Assembly: GCF_900636365.1 (NCBI RefSeq)
Contig: NZ_LR134266.1
Location: 1,129,501-1,193,500 of the forward strand
Length of the DNA stretch: 64,000 bases
Reading direction: 5' to 3'
DNA from: Streptococcus viridans
GTDB taxonomy: Bacteria > Bacillota > Bacilli > Lactobacillales > Streptococcaceae
Shown here: piece after piece, positions 31,293 through 38,923 of the stretch
How positions within the stretch are numbered: position 1 is the first letter of the stretch
Layout: each line of letters opens with the position of its first letter
The notes under the pieces: generated by a model
What the model was told of the DNA's origin: nothing
Databases searched by the model: none
What the model saw: only the letters and a program-made list of their open reading frames with translations
Position numbers and translations under genes: made by a program

Positions 31293-31730
31293 ATGAAAAA
31301 ACTAGTCCATCGAATCTTTAATAATGAAATTTTAGCCTACCTGATCTTTGGTGTTGCTACGACGATTGTTTCTGTCGCTACCCGGCTAATTGTTTTCCAA
31401 CTGACAGACCAGGAACAGCTAGCTACCTTGATTGGAAATATTGCCGGAATTCTCTTTGCTTTTGCTACCAATGATACGATTGTCTTTAAACAAGAAAGAA
31501 AAGGCTGGTTTAAACGGTTAATTGTTTTCTCTTTCGCTAGAATGGGTACTCTGGTTCTGGATCTCCTAATGACCACAATCTTTGTGACCCAGTATCCGCA
31601 AATCATTGGTCAGTTTGTCAACATGAATCGGACGGCTATCAATACCATCGAAACCTTTGTTGCCCAATTTATGATTGTCATTTTGAACTATGTTTTCAGT
31701 AAACTTTTTGTTTTCAGAAATAGGAAGTAA
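31293..31730 (+). CDS. GtrA family membrane protein
   Basis: A 145-residue protein with four transmembrane segments, the whole of which is a GtrA domain: EILAYLIFGVATTIVSVATRLIVF, IGNIAGILFAFATNDTIVFK, then FARMGTLVLDLLMTTIF and VILNYVFSKLFVFR at the end. GtrA proteins are linked to movement of undecaprenyl-linked sugars or other steps in cell-surface polysaccharide synthesis. The nearest ribosome-like motif (AAGGG) is 21 bases upstream, too far; a -10 box 6 bases before the ATG suggests a leaderless mRNA. Divergent from queT and convergent with the B3/B4 gene across repeat copy 4. Confidence 0.85.
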   Translation: MKKLVHRIFNNEILAYLIFGVATTIVSVATRLIVFQLTDQEQLATLIGNIAGILFAFATNDTIVFKQERKGWFKRLIVFSFARMGTLVLDLLMTTIFVTQYPQIIGQFVNMNRTAINTIETFVAQFMIVILNYVFSKLFVFRNRK

Positions 31731-31751
31731 CTTCCGTGGATAACCAAAAAT

Positions 31752-31926
31752 GAGGCTGGGACAAAAGTCCCAGCCTCTCAATTGTCTTTGGATTGTCGAG
31801 TAAGACGCAGTGGTTGAGTGGGCTCTACTACGCTAATTTCATCAGCTTTTACAGCCCTACTCAACTGTGTGGAGGTGGGACGACGAAATCGAATTCTAAC
31901 CAATTACCGATTTCTGTCCCACTCTC
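31752..31926. repeat. Interspersed ~177-bp repeat, copy 4
   Basis: Plus-strand orientation between two convergent genes: 21 bases after the gtrA stop and 5 bases from the stop of the B3/B4 gene. The left stem is perfect on both strands here (GTCCCAGCCTC in place of GTCCTAGCCTC). The right end read on the plus strand runs GTCCCACTCTCATTTTTTAA, a usable terminator for gtrA. Confidence 0.95.
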
Positions 31927-31931
31927 ATTTT

Positions 31932-32639
31932 TTAAACTTCTAAACTAGATGTTTGGGCAGTAAAATAAGTAATCTTTCCTTCTACCCCAAAATAGTCCTT
32001 GACTAGGCCTTTTAATTCGTCCATGGCAGCTTGGGCGCGTTCTGCTTGCTCCTCAGTCACTGCTTCCATCACAAGAATAGCCTGTCGAGTTTCTTCTGTC
32101 AGCATGGTCCTTTGAGCTTCCCGCCAGTTTAAACAACGGCAAACAGCCCCTTCTTGGTCATAATAGATAATCTCTTCCGGCAAAGCTGGAGCATCTTCCT
32201 CAGCTCCTAATGGGAAGAATGGCTCTCCACCCTTGGCTTTCCCTAAAGATAAGCCTCCGGCTAATTTTTCCATATCCTCACCACCACATGGGATAGCATA
32301 GGCAAGAGATACACTATTATACAGATCCACTAAAGGATTGATAGGATAAAACTCCCGGCCTTGCGAAACACGTTTCAATAAGGCTTCAATGGAAGAACGA
32401 GCTCCTTTTTTTGTCTTGAATTTGGTAAAAGCCTGACGCCATTCTTGAACGACTGGGCTGGCAGTGAATTGTTCATCATCGATGAAGAATTTTGATCGAG
32501 CGACTCCCTTGTCAAGTAAATCCTTAAAATAGGGATCCTTGCTTTCGTCGACGTGGTTGTCAATACCTTCTACTGTCATCACCACTACTTGTGCTTGGGG
32601 AAACAAATCCCAAAACTCTTGATCTACTGTAAATTTCAT
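31932..32639 (-). CDS. B3/B4 tRNA-synthetase-like domain protein
   Basis: A 235-residue cytoplasmic protein made of the B3/B4 domain found in the beta subunit of phenylalanyl-tRNA synthetase. Stand-alone versions are believed to bind or edit tRNA, but their function is not settled. Recognisable parts are RQAFTKFKTKKGARSSIEALLKR, the YPINPLVDLYNSVSLAYAIPCGGED signature, and GEPFFPLG. It overlaps the marR stop by 4 bases (ATGA), so it is translated with that regulator. Repeat copy 4 follows its stop. Confidence 0.85.
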   Translation of the reverse strand: MKFTVDQEFWDLFPQAQVVVMTVEGIDNHVDESKDPYFKDLLDKGVARSKFFIDDEQFTASPVVQEWRQAFTKFKTKKGARSSIEALLKRVSQGREFYPINPLVDLYNSVSLAYAIPCGGEDMEKLAGGLSLGKAKGGEPFFPLGAEEDAPALPEEIIYYDQEGAVCRCLNWREAQRTMLTEETRQAILVMEAVTEEQAERAQAAMDELKGLVKDYFGVEGKITYFTAQTSSLEV

Positions 32640-33100
32640 TTCTTTTCCTCACTATAATTTCTTTTTTTGCCTTTTTTAACTAGCTCCCAATCCGCCGCAA
32701 TGTTTTCTCTCATCTTTGAAAGCCATTCCTCTAATTGAAGGGCTTCTGCTTTTGAAAACCCCTTTAGGGCTGTCTCCTCAGAATAAGCATGCTCAGCAAG
32801 GATGAACGGATAAAGCGCCTGTCCCTTTTCCGTTAGGATCCATTTTTTTATCTTTTGATTGGAATGATCATTTAATTCTCGGATAAATCCTTTATCAGCT
32901 AATTTTTTAACAGAGCGGGCTACTGTTGAGCGATCCACTTTTAATAAATCGGATAACTCCTCTTGAATAATCCCTGGGTGCTCCCCAATCCGTACCAAAT
33001 ACAGGTATTGGCCTTTAGCCAGTTCTAGATCTCGAAATTCGATATTGGCAATCGAATCTAAGGCTCGGGCTATGACGCCAATCTCTCGTAGTATCGTCAT
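32636..33100 (-). CDS. MarR family transcriptional regulator
   Basis: A 154-residue dimeric winged-helix repressor. The wHTH runs from about residue 40 to 95 (GIIQEELSDLLKVDRSTVARSVKKLADKG), followed by a wing (FIRELNDHSNQKIKKWILTEKGQALY) and a C-terminal dimer helix. A strong ribosome site (AAGGAGGAG) precedes the ATG. The -35 region of its own promoter holds a small palindrome, so autoregulation is likely. It is cotranscribed with the B3/B4 domain gene, which is the obvious first target. The ligand is unknown. Confidence 0.9.
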   Translation of the reverse strand: MTILREIGVIARALDSIANIEFRDLELAKGQYLYLVRIGEHPGIIQEELSDLLKVDRSTVARSVKKLADKGFIRELNDHSNQKIKKWILTEKGQALYPFILAEHAYSEETALKGFSKAEALQLEEWLSKMRENIAADWELVKKGKKRNYSEEKK

Positions 33101-33124
33101 CTGCTCCTCCTTTCTTTATGGATG

Positions 33125-33153
33125 ATTCTACCATATTTTTGTTGCAAATGCAA
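33125..33153 (-). promoter_or_regulatory. Promoter of the marR unit with a candidate MarR operator
   Basis: On the minus strand TTGCAT (33148-33153), 17 bases, and TAGAAT (33125-33130) preceded by TGG. The -35 lies inside TTGCATTTGCAA, an inverted repeat TTGCA-TT-TGCAA at 33142-33153, which is where a MarR dimer would block RNA polymerase. Confidence 0.6.
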
Positions 33154-33176
33154 TATAAATAACGAAGACAAAAAAA

Positions 33177-33354
33177 GAGGCTGGGACAAAAGTCCTAGCC
33201 TCTTAATTGTTTTTGGATTGTCGAGCAAGACGCAGTGGTTGAGTGGGCTCTACTACGCTGATTTCATCAGCTTTTACAGCCCTACTCAACTGTGCGGAGG
33301 TGGGACGACGAAATCGAATTCTAACGAATTACCGATTTCTGTCCCACTCTCTCT
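33177..33354. repeat. Interspersed ~177-bp repeat, copy 5
   Basis: Plus-strand orientation, 21 bases from the yihY stop and 24 bases upstream of the marR promoter. On the minus strand it ends CAGCCTCTTTTTTTGTC, a strong terminator separating yihY from marR. Confidence 0.95.
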
Positions 33355-33375
33355 TCATGATTTGTTTCTTTAACA

Positions 33376-34344
33376 TCATTCCTGATTTTTTCTCACATTT
33401 TTAAGATGGAAACGACGCTTGAGTGATGCTTCCTTTTGGTGAAAAGCTACTTGAGATGACTTGTACTTGGCTACCACATCCCCATCTTTTGTTTCGAATT
33501 GTGCTTCAATCGCATATTGAATACTAGCGTTTAAGATGCAACCAATAATCAACACCTTCGATACTAAGATAAACCAGAACATAATAATCGCTAAGAGGAC
33601 CGACCCGAAGAAACGTGCATCTAAGAAACTCGTGATATAGTGGTCGACATATTTCCAGAAAATATTTAGGGTCAAATAAAGAACTGCTGTTACAAAGATA
33701 GCTCCCGGAAAGACGTAGCGAAACTTAGGAATTTTGATATTGGGTAGCGTGTAATAGAGCAAGAGCAAGGTCAAAAAGAGAAGAACGTAAACGGAAGGTC
33801 CAGAAATATTTAGGAGACGAAGGTAGATACTTTCATCAAACTTGAAAATCTCATAGACCGAACGAATAATCATCCGTCCAAACATAGTCAAAACCAAAGA
33901 TAGACCGAACAGACCTTGCAGAGCAAAACTAATCAAAATACTGAAGATTCTCGCCCAGATAATCCCTCTCTCCTTCTCCACTCCATAACTTTTATTGAAG
34001 GCCCTTTGCAGGTATGCAATACACTGTGAAGAGACCCATAAAGCAGAGATGATGGAGAAACTCAGCAAACCAGTAGAAGGCTTAGTAAGCACCGATGAAA
34101 TAACTTGCAAAACAATCCGGTACATGGAAGCAGGTAATACTTCTCGCAAAGTCAGCAAAATCTGAGTCGGACGAATCTGAAAGTAAGGGAGGATATTGGC
34201 TGCAATCAACAATAAAGGAAGAATCGAAATCAATAAATAATAGGCTACAGCTATACTCGTGATATCCGATTCAGAGGCCATATAAAAGCGCAAGAACCCC
34301 TTAATAAATGGTCGTTGGCTTAGCCATTTGAAAAACTTTTTCAT
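33376..34344 (-). CDS. YihY/BrkB family membrane protein
   Basis: Polytopic membrane protein with about six transmembrane segments, of the YihY (formerly BrkB) family. Family marks include SDITSIAVAYYLLISILPLLL near the N-terminus, ILTLREVLPASMYRIV, LLSFSIISALWVSSQCIAYLQRAFNKSYG and the C-terminal GSVLLAIIMFWFILVSKVLIIGCILNA. The function is not established; old annotation as RNase BN is wrong. I use the ATG at 34344, preceded by GGGAGGG; a form seven residues longer (MFRGRED) would contain this ribosome site. It is downstream of map by about 90 bases and has a basic cytoplasmic tail. Confidence 0.88.
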   Translation of the reverse strand: MKKFFKWLSQRPFIKGFLRFYMASESDITSIAVAYYLLISILPLLLIAANILPYFQIRPTQILLTLREVLPASMYRIVLQVISSVLTKPSTGLLSFSIISALWVSSQCIAYLQRAFNKSYGVEKERGIIWARIFSILISFALQGLFGLSLVLTMFGRMIIRSVYEIFKFDESIYLRLLNISGPSVYVLLFLTLLLLYYTLPNIKIPKFRYVFPGAIFVTAVLYLTLNIFWKYVDHYITSFLDARFFGSVLLAIIMFWFILVSKVLIIGCILNASIQYAIEAQFETKDGDVVAKYKSSQVAFHQKEASLKRRFHLKNVRKNQE

Positions 34345-34433
34345 ATCTTCCCTCCCTCTAAACAAAGAGATTAAAAGAGAAAAGAGCGAAACCGTTTTTT
34401 ATATTCAGCTCCATTCTTTCCTCTCTACTTGTA

Positions 34434-35294
34434 TTAATAGGTTCCTTCTTCGCCTTGACTGGTCAAAATAACAGGACCATCTTTCGTAATCACAAACTGA
34501 TGTTCGTACTGACAAGAAAGACCACCATCAAGGGTTTTGTGGGCCCACCCTGTCTTCATATCAGTATCAATTTCCCATGTTCCGGTATTAATCATTGGTT
34601 CAATGGTGAGTACCATCCCCTCACGCAAGCGCAATCCACGTCCTGCACGACCGTAATGAGGCACCATTGGTTCTTCATGCATAGTTGGACCGACACCATG
34701 ACCGACCAAGTCTCGAACCACGCCATAGCCCTTGCTTTCAGCATATTCTTGAATAGCGGCTCCGATATCTCCTAGACGATTTCCAACAACGGCTTGTTCA
34801 ATCCCCTTGTAAAGACATTCTTTGGTCACATCCATGAGGTCTTTAACTTCTTGGGATACATTTCCTACTGCATAAGCCCAACAAGAATCCGCTAAACCAC
34901 CAGAGTAGTTTTCTGTATACTTTTTCACCTGCGCGACATTGTCAAAGTCTAATTTTGAGACATCAACAACAGACTTGTCTAAGGGCTCTGACAAGACCAT
35001 ATCCACCTTTAAGAGGTCACCATCTTTTAAGACATAGTGGCGAGGAAAGGCGTGAGCCACTTCATCATTGATCCCACAACAAGTCGCATAGGGATAGTCC
35101 ATCAAGCTTCCTTCTACACCAATCTGAAGGGGCAAGACATTGGCTTCCTTACAGCGACGTCGAACATACTCTTCCACTTCCCAAAGATCGAGACCTGGTT
35201 TGATCAAATCCCGAAGGCCAATATGGATACTAGCAAGAAAATCTCCTGCACGGTTCATGGCTTCAATTTCACGCTGTGATTTCAATGTAATCAT
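34434..35294 (-). CDS. map: Methionine aminopeptidase, type I
   Basis: Removes the initiator methionine from new proteins; cobalt/iron/manganese dependent. The metal ligands sit in DLLKVDMVL, then in the conserved VVDVSKLDF-to-DSCWAYAVG region, in DLVGHGVGPTMHEEPMVPHYG and TIEPMINTG, and near the end in CQYEHQFVIT. At 286 residues it is longer than the usual 250. Streptococcal enzymes carry an extra segment of about 27 residues in the catalytic domain, which accounts for the region after SEPLDKS. It follows spxR by 18 bases and is probably cotranscribed from murA onward. Confidence 0.95.
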   Translation of the reverse strand: MITLKSQREIEAMNRAGDFLASIHIGLRDLIKPGLDLWEVEEYVRRRCKEANVLPLQIGVEGSLMDYPYATCCGINDEVAHAFPRHYVLKDGDLLKVDMVLSEPLDKSVVDVSKLDFDNVAQVKKYTENYSGGLADSCWAYAVGNVSQEVKDLMDVTKECLYKGIEQAVVGNRLGDIGAAIQEYAESKGYGVVRDLVGHGVGPTMHEEPMVPHYGRAGRGLRLREGMVLTIEPMINTGTWEIDTDMKTGWAHKTLDGGLSCQYEHQFVITKDGPVILTSQGEEGTY

Positions 35295-35312
35295 CTATTT
35301 CCTACTTCCATT

Positions 35313-36590
35313 CTAATTAATTTTCAAAGTGACGGTGGCCTTCGTAACTAACTGTAGATTCAAGTACAAATCAAAATCTATAATAGCCGATCGTCTTGTC
35401 TGGCGAACGATACGCGTTTCAATCCGCAAGGTATCGTCCACTTGAACAGCTTGAAGATAATAGACCAACAGTTGTTCAATAATTAAATTTTTCCCAGAAT
35501 TCATCATGAGCTGGCGAGTGACCGTTGTTAGAACTTCAGTGAGCACGCCATTCGAGAGAACTCCACTCTTTTCTAACATACTCGGTTCAACCGTTATTTC
35601 AAAATGATTGGCTTGCAGAACCACTTTTTGACTGATTTGTTCACTAAAAGTAGGCAAGCCAGACAATTGTTCCTTGCTCATCCGGTCCATGACCGCACGA
35701 CGGGTAATGACTCCTAACAGGGTCTGATTGCTGCGAATAACAGGAATCATCTCAAAATCTTCTGCAATCATGCGTTGACTGACATTGGCAATACTAGAGG
35801 ATAGGTTTGTCGTAAAGACGCTACGTGACATAACCTTGTCCAGAGTTGTCTGAGGTGTCTTATCTCCAGCATCCCGCATAGTCACCACTCCAACAACCAT
35901 TTGGTGTTGATTGACGACAGGAAAGCGACTAAACCGGCTCTTTCTTACCAGATCTAGATAGTCACGTACGGTATCCGTTTCCCGTAAAAAACCATATTCA
36001 TGCATGGGGGAATAGACTTGTTCGACCGTTAAAATATCTGTTTTGATTTGCATGTTGGCGAGAGCACGATTGATCATGGTCGCCACAGTATAGGTATCAT
36101 GCTTGGTACGTAAGATAGGGGTTTGGCCACTGCGACCTAGTTCCAAAATAGAAGGATCGACGTCGAAACCACCCGTTACAAGAACAGCATTGTCGTGTTT
36201 GAGGGCCAGACGCTGGATATTGGTCCGGTCTCCGACAATGAGGAGCCCACCTTCAGAGACATAGTCTAAAATATGCTCTTCAGTCATGGCACCAATATAA
36301 AATTTGTTGAACTCGCGTTCCAGTCCTTCTTTACCTGCTAAGACTTCCGAACCGGTTATTTCTACAATCTCTCGAAAAGTCAGATGTTCCAGGACAGCCT
36401 TTTTGGACTTAACACGAACAGTCCCACTACGAGGTCTCGTCTCAACAATTCCACGATTTTCGGCTTCTTTAATGGCCCGATAGGCGGTCCCATCACTCAC
36501 CTGCAAATAGTTCGAGATACTCCTCACACTGACACGCTTGCCAATTGGTAGTTTCTCCAAATAATCTAAGATCGCTTGGTGTTTACTCAT
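35313..36590 (-). CDS. spxR: CBS-HotDog regulator SpxR
   Basis: Cytoplasmic regulator of 425 residues. Order of domains: an N-terminal winged helix (IGKRVSVRSISNYLQVSDGTAYRAIKEAENRG), a DRTGG domain with the GGFDVD loop, two CBS motifs (VYSPMHEYGFLRETDTVRDYLDL and LDKVMSRSVFTTNLSSSIANVSQR), and a C-terminal HotDog domain ending in LQLVTKATVTLKIN. In S. pneumoniae SpxR raises transcription of spxB (pyruvate oxidase) and affects virulence; CBS domains suggest control by an adenine nucleotide. It overlaps the upstream GNAT gene by 8 bases. The match in domain order and neighbours makes the call strong. Confidence 0.9.
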   Translation of the reverse strand: MSKHQAILDYLEKLPIGKRVSVRSISNYLQVSDGTAYRAIKEAENRGIVETRPRSGTVRVKSKKAVLEHLTFREIVEITGSEVLAGKEGLEREFNKFYIGAMTEEHILDYVSEGGLLIVGDRTNIQRLALKHDNAVLVTGGFDVDPSILELGRSGQTPILRTKHDTYTVATMINRALANMQIKTDILTVEQVYSPMHEYGFLRETDTVRDYLDLVRKSRFSRFPVVNQHQMVVGVVTMRDAGDKTPQTTLDKVMSRSVFTTNLSSSIANVSQRMIAEDFEMIPVIRSNQTLLGVITRRAVMDRMSKEQLSGLPTFSEQISQKVVLQANHFEITVEPSMLEKSGVLSNGVLTEVLTTVTRQLMMNSGKNLIIEQLLVYYLQAVQVDDTLRIETRIVRQTRRSAIIDFDLYLNLQLVTKATVTLKIN

Positions 36591-37134
36591 TGAGATCTCC
36601 TCTATCTATGCAGAACTCGTAATAATCTCGCATCTTTCGGGTATAACGGTCACTTCCCTTGAATTGACGTTTCAAGCTATAACCCGCATGCAAAGCCACC
36701 TGTTGGCTGGCTATATTTTCAACATGGGTAATAATTCGGACTTGCTTGAGATGAAATTCCTGGAAGGACAAGAAGGTCATTTCTTTGACAACCTCTGTCA
36801 TGAGGCCTTTGCCCCAATAATCCTTGTGTAAGAAATAACCAAGCTCTGCTTCTTTCTTAATTTCATCCAATTTTTCAAATTTAATTGATCCAATCACACG
36901 GCCAGTTTCCTTGTCACAAATCGCCCATATTCCTAAAGGATTCTTTAAAAAATAATTCGCCAAGACATACTGGCATTCTTCAAGGGAAGTTTGTGCTGGG
37001 AAAATAAAAGGCAAATTATCTGGATTGGAGGAAATAGTATAAAAGTCAGCAGCATCACTATATAGAAAGGGCCTCAAGAAGAGGCGCTCTGTTTCGAAAC
37101 ATGAATATGCTGCTAGTTGCGTCCAAATGTTCAT
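36583..37134 (-). CDS. GNAT N-acetyltransferase, RimJ/RimL type
   Basis: A 183-residue acetyltransferase with the family start ETERLFLRPFLYSDAADFY, strand-4 segment GRVIGSIKF, ELGYFLHKDYWGKGLMTEVVKEM with the acetyl-CoA loop, and a C-terminal VENIASQQVALHAGYSL motif. The substrate is unknown; ribosomal protein or antibiotic acetylation are both seen in the family. It sits between murA (12 bases upstream) and spxR (8-base overlap), so it is part of that transcript. The ribosome site is weak. Confidence 0.88.
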   Translation of the reverse strand: MNIWTQLAAYSCFETERLFLRPFLYSDAADFYTISSNPDNLPFIFPAQTSLEECQYVLANYFLKNPLGIWAICDKETGRVIGSIKFEKLDEIKKEAELGYFLHKDYWGKGLMTEVVKEMTFLSFQEFHLKQVRIITHVENIASQQVALHAGYSLKRQFKGSDRYTRKMRDYYEFCIDRGDLNE

Positions 37135-37146
37135 AAAAATCGTTCG

Positions 37147-38409
37147 TTATGCTTCACCAATTAGCTTGATGTCAGCTCCCAATTGTTGCAATTTTTCAAT
37201 GATATGCGAATAGCCACGAAGGATAAACTCAACATTGGTAATCTCTGTTTTTCCTTGAGCCATTAGGCCAGCAATCACCAAGGCCGCACCTGCACGCAGG
37301 TCTGTCGCTTTAACTGGAGCCCCCGTTAATTGATTTGGTCCTTGATAGACTATACGATCACTAACTGTTTCAATCGTGGCTCCCATCCGCATCAGTTCAG
37401 CCACATGGTTGACTCGCTTTTGATAAATAGTATCGACAATGCTTCCCTTTCCATTAGCTGTCAAGAGCAAGGGAGTCAAGGGTTGCTGCAAATCAGTCGC
37501 AAATCCAGGGTAAGGAGAGGTTTTTATATGGACAGCTTTCAGATTTTCCTGCTTTTCAACAAAAACACTATCCTCAGAAATGGTCATCCGAACGCCCATT
37601 TCTTCCAGCTTAGCGATAAAGCTTTCCAAGTGTTCATAGAGGACATTGTTGATTTGAATCCCTTCTCCCACAGCTGCAGCAAGGGCGATATAAGTCCCCG
37701 CTTCAATGCGATCTGGAATCACTTGGTGACGTGTCCCGTGGAGATAGTCCACTCCTTCAATGGTAATGATATCTGTACCTGCACCACGAATGTGAGCCCC
37801 CATATTATTGAGAAGGGTCGCGACATCAATGATCTCAGGTTCGCGAGCAGCATTCTCAATAACGGTACGACCTTCCGCTTTAACAGCAGCTAGAATGGTA
37901 TTAATCGTTGCTCCAACGCTAACCGTATCCATATAGATTGCTGTGCCACGGAGACGTTCCCCATTTGTGGAAAGGTTCATACTAGAACCATCCATGGTCA
38001 TTTTAGCGCCCATCGCCTCAAAGGCTTTCAAATGCAGATCAATGGGACGTGGACCTAAATCACATCCCCCTGGTAAACCGACAGTTGCCTGGCCATAACG
38101 TCCCAAAAGACTTCCGTAGAAATAGTAAGAAGCGCGAAGACTATTGATCTTTCCAAATGGCATTGGCATATCTTGTACACCACGCGGATCGATGACAAGG
38201 GTCTCCCCATCTCGCTCCACTTTTGCTCCCATGAGGATCATAATGTCAATCAAGCTAGCCACATCAGAAATATCTGGAACACCATCAAGAGTCACAATTT
38301 CGTCTGCTAAAATAGTTGCAGGAATAAGGGCCACCACACTATTTTTTGCACCACTAATGGTCACCTCACCTTTTAAAGGGCGACCACCATTAATTATAAT
38401 TTTTTTCAT
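37147..38409 (-). CDS. murA: UDP-GlcNAc 1-carboxyvinyltransferase (MurA2/MurZ type)
   Basis: First committed step of peptidoglycan synthesis: transfer of enolpyruvate from phosphoenolpyruvate to UDP-GlcNAc. Motifs: [22 protein letters not shown] at the N-terminus with the lysine of the active site, [13 protein letters not shown], and the loop with the catalytic cysteine in [11 protein letters not shown], the target of fosfomycin. The sequence fits the second Gram-positive paralogue (MurZ/MurA2) better than the main MurA. I use ATG at 38409; an upstream in-frame TTG would add MKELIQIY, but other streptococcal proteins begin at M(K/R)KI. The leader of about 44 bases has a CGGTAA/TTACCG hairpin. 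Confidence 0.93.
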   Translation of the reverse strand: MKKIIINGGRPLKGEVTISGAKNSVVALIPATILADEIVTLDGVPDISDVASLIDIMILMGAKVERDGETLVIDPRGVQDMPMPFGKINSLRASYYFYGSLLGRYGQATVGLPGGCDLGPRPIDLHLKAFEAMGAKMTMDGSSMNLSTNGERLRGTAIYMDTVSVGATINTILAAVKAEGRTVIENAAREPEIIDVATLLNNMGAHIRGAGTDIITIEGVDYLHGTRHQVIPDRIEAGTYIALAAAVGEGIQINNVLYEHLESFIAKLEEMGVRMTISEDSVFVEKQENLKAVHIKTSPYPGFATDLQQPLTPLLLTANGKGSIVDTIYQKRVNHVAELMRMGATIETVSDRIVYQGPNQLTGAPVKATDLRAGAALVIAGLMAQGKTEITNVEFILRGYSHIIEKLQQLGADIKLIGEA

Positions 38410-38459
38410 GTAAATTTGTATAAGCTCTTTCAATCATTCGGTAAAAAATTACCGCATCT

Positions 38460-38488
38460 ATTATATCATAAAAACGCTTCATTTTCCA
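38460..38488 (-). promoter_or_regulatory. Promoter of the murA unit
   Basis: On the minus strand TGGAAA (38483-38488), 17 bases ending in TGA, and TATAAT (38460-38465). The extended -10 and the sequence GCGTTTTTATG before it resemble the ligA promoter. Confidence 0.65.
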
Positions 38489-38635
38489 CTCATTCTTATC
38501 TTTTGATCGGTCAATCCAATCCTTAGAAACCTCAACTATATGTTTTACTATTTTTTTATATTTTTAGAATATTTCCTATTTTATTTATGTTGCTTGTGAA
38601 TTGGCTGTAAGTGTTGTCACTTCTTTATAATCAAA

Positions 38636-38664
38636 AAAAGCAGTCCTTTTCGGACCGCCTTTTC
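38636..38664 (-). terminator. Terminator of the copper operon
   Basis: On the minus strand GCGGTCC and GGACTGC pair (one G-T) around GAAAA, followed by seven T. It starts a few bases after the copZ stop codon. Confidence 0.85.
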
Positions 38665-38669
38665 TGAGT

Positions 38670-38876
38670 TTATTTCACTTCATTTCCTAGTTCATATTTA
38701 CTGCCTTTTAGAGCTCGGGTCAAGGACCATTTCCAAGGTTTCCCTTCAATGGTTACTTGTTTTTTCTCTAAATCAACTTTTACTTCTTCTACACCTTTTA
38801 CAGCAGATAGTTTTTCAGTGACAGCATTAGCACAACCTTGGCATTTCATTCCTGTAATTTCATATGTTTTTGACAT
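38670..38876 (-). CDS. copZ: Copper chaperone CopZ
   Basis: A 68-residue heavy-metal-associated (HMA) protein that carries Cu(I) to CopA and CopY in the cytoplasm. The metal site is GMKCQGCAN (CxxC), and the ferredoxin-like fold is complete (VTEKLSAVKGVEEVKVDLEKKQVTIEG). It is the last gene of copY-copA-copZ, 47 bases after copA. The C-terminal half (WKWSLTRALKGSKYELG) fits the family. A good GAAAGGAAAG site precedes the ATG. Confidence 0.93.
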   Translation of the reverse strand: MSKTYEITGMKCQGCANAVTEKLSAVKGVEEVKVDLEKKQVTIEGKPWKWSLTRALKGSKYELGNEVK

Positions 38877-38923
38877 GATTCTTTCCTTTCTTTTGCATGA
38901 GGAGATGATTTTTCTCCTAGTTT

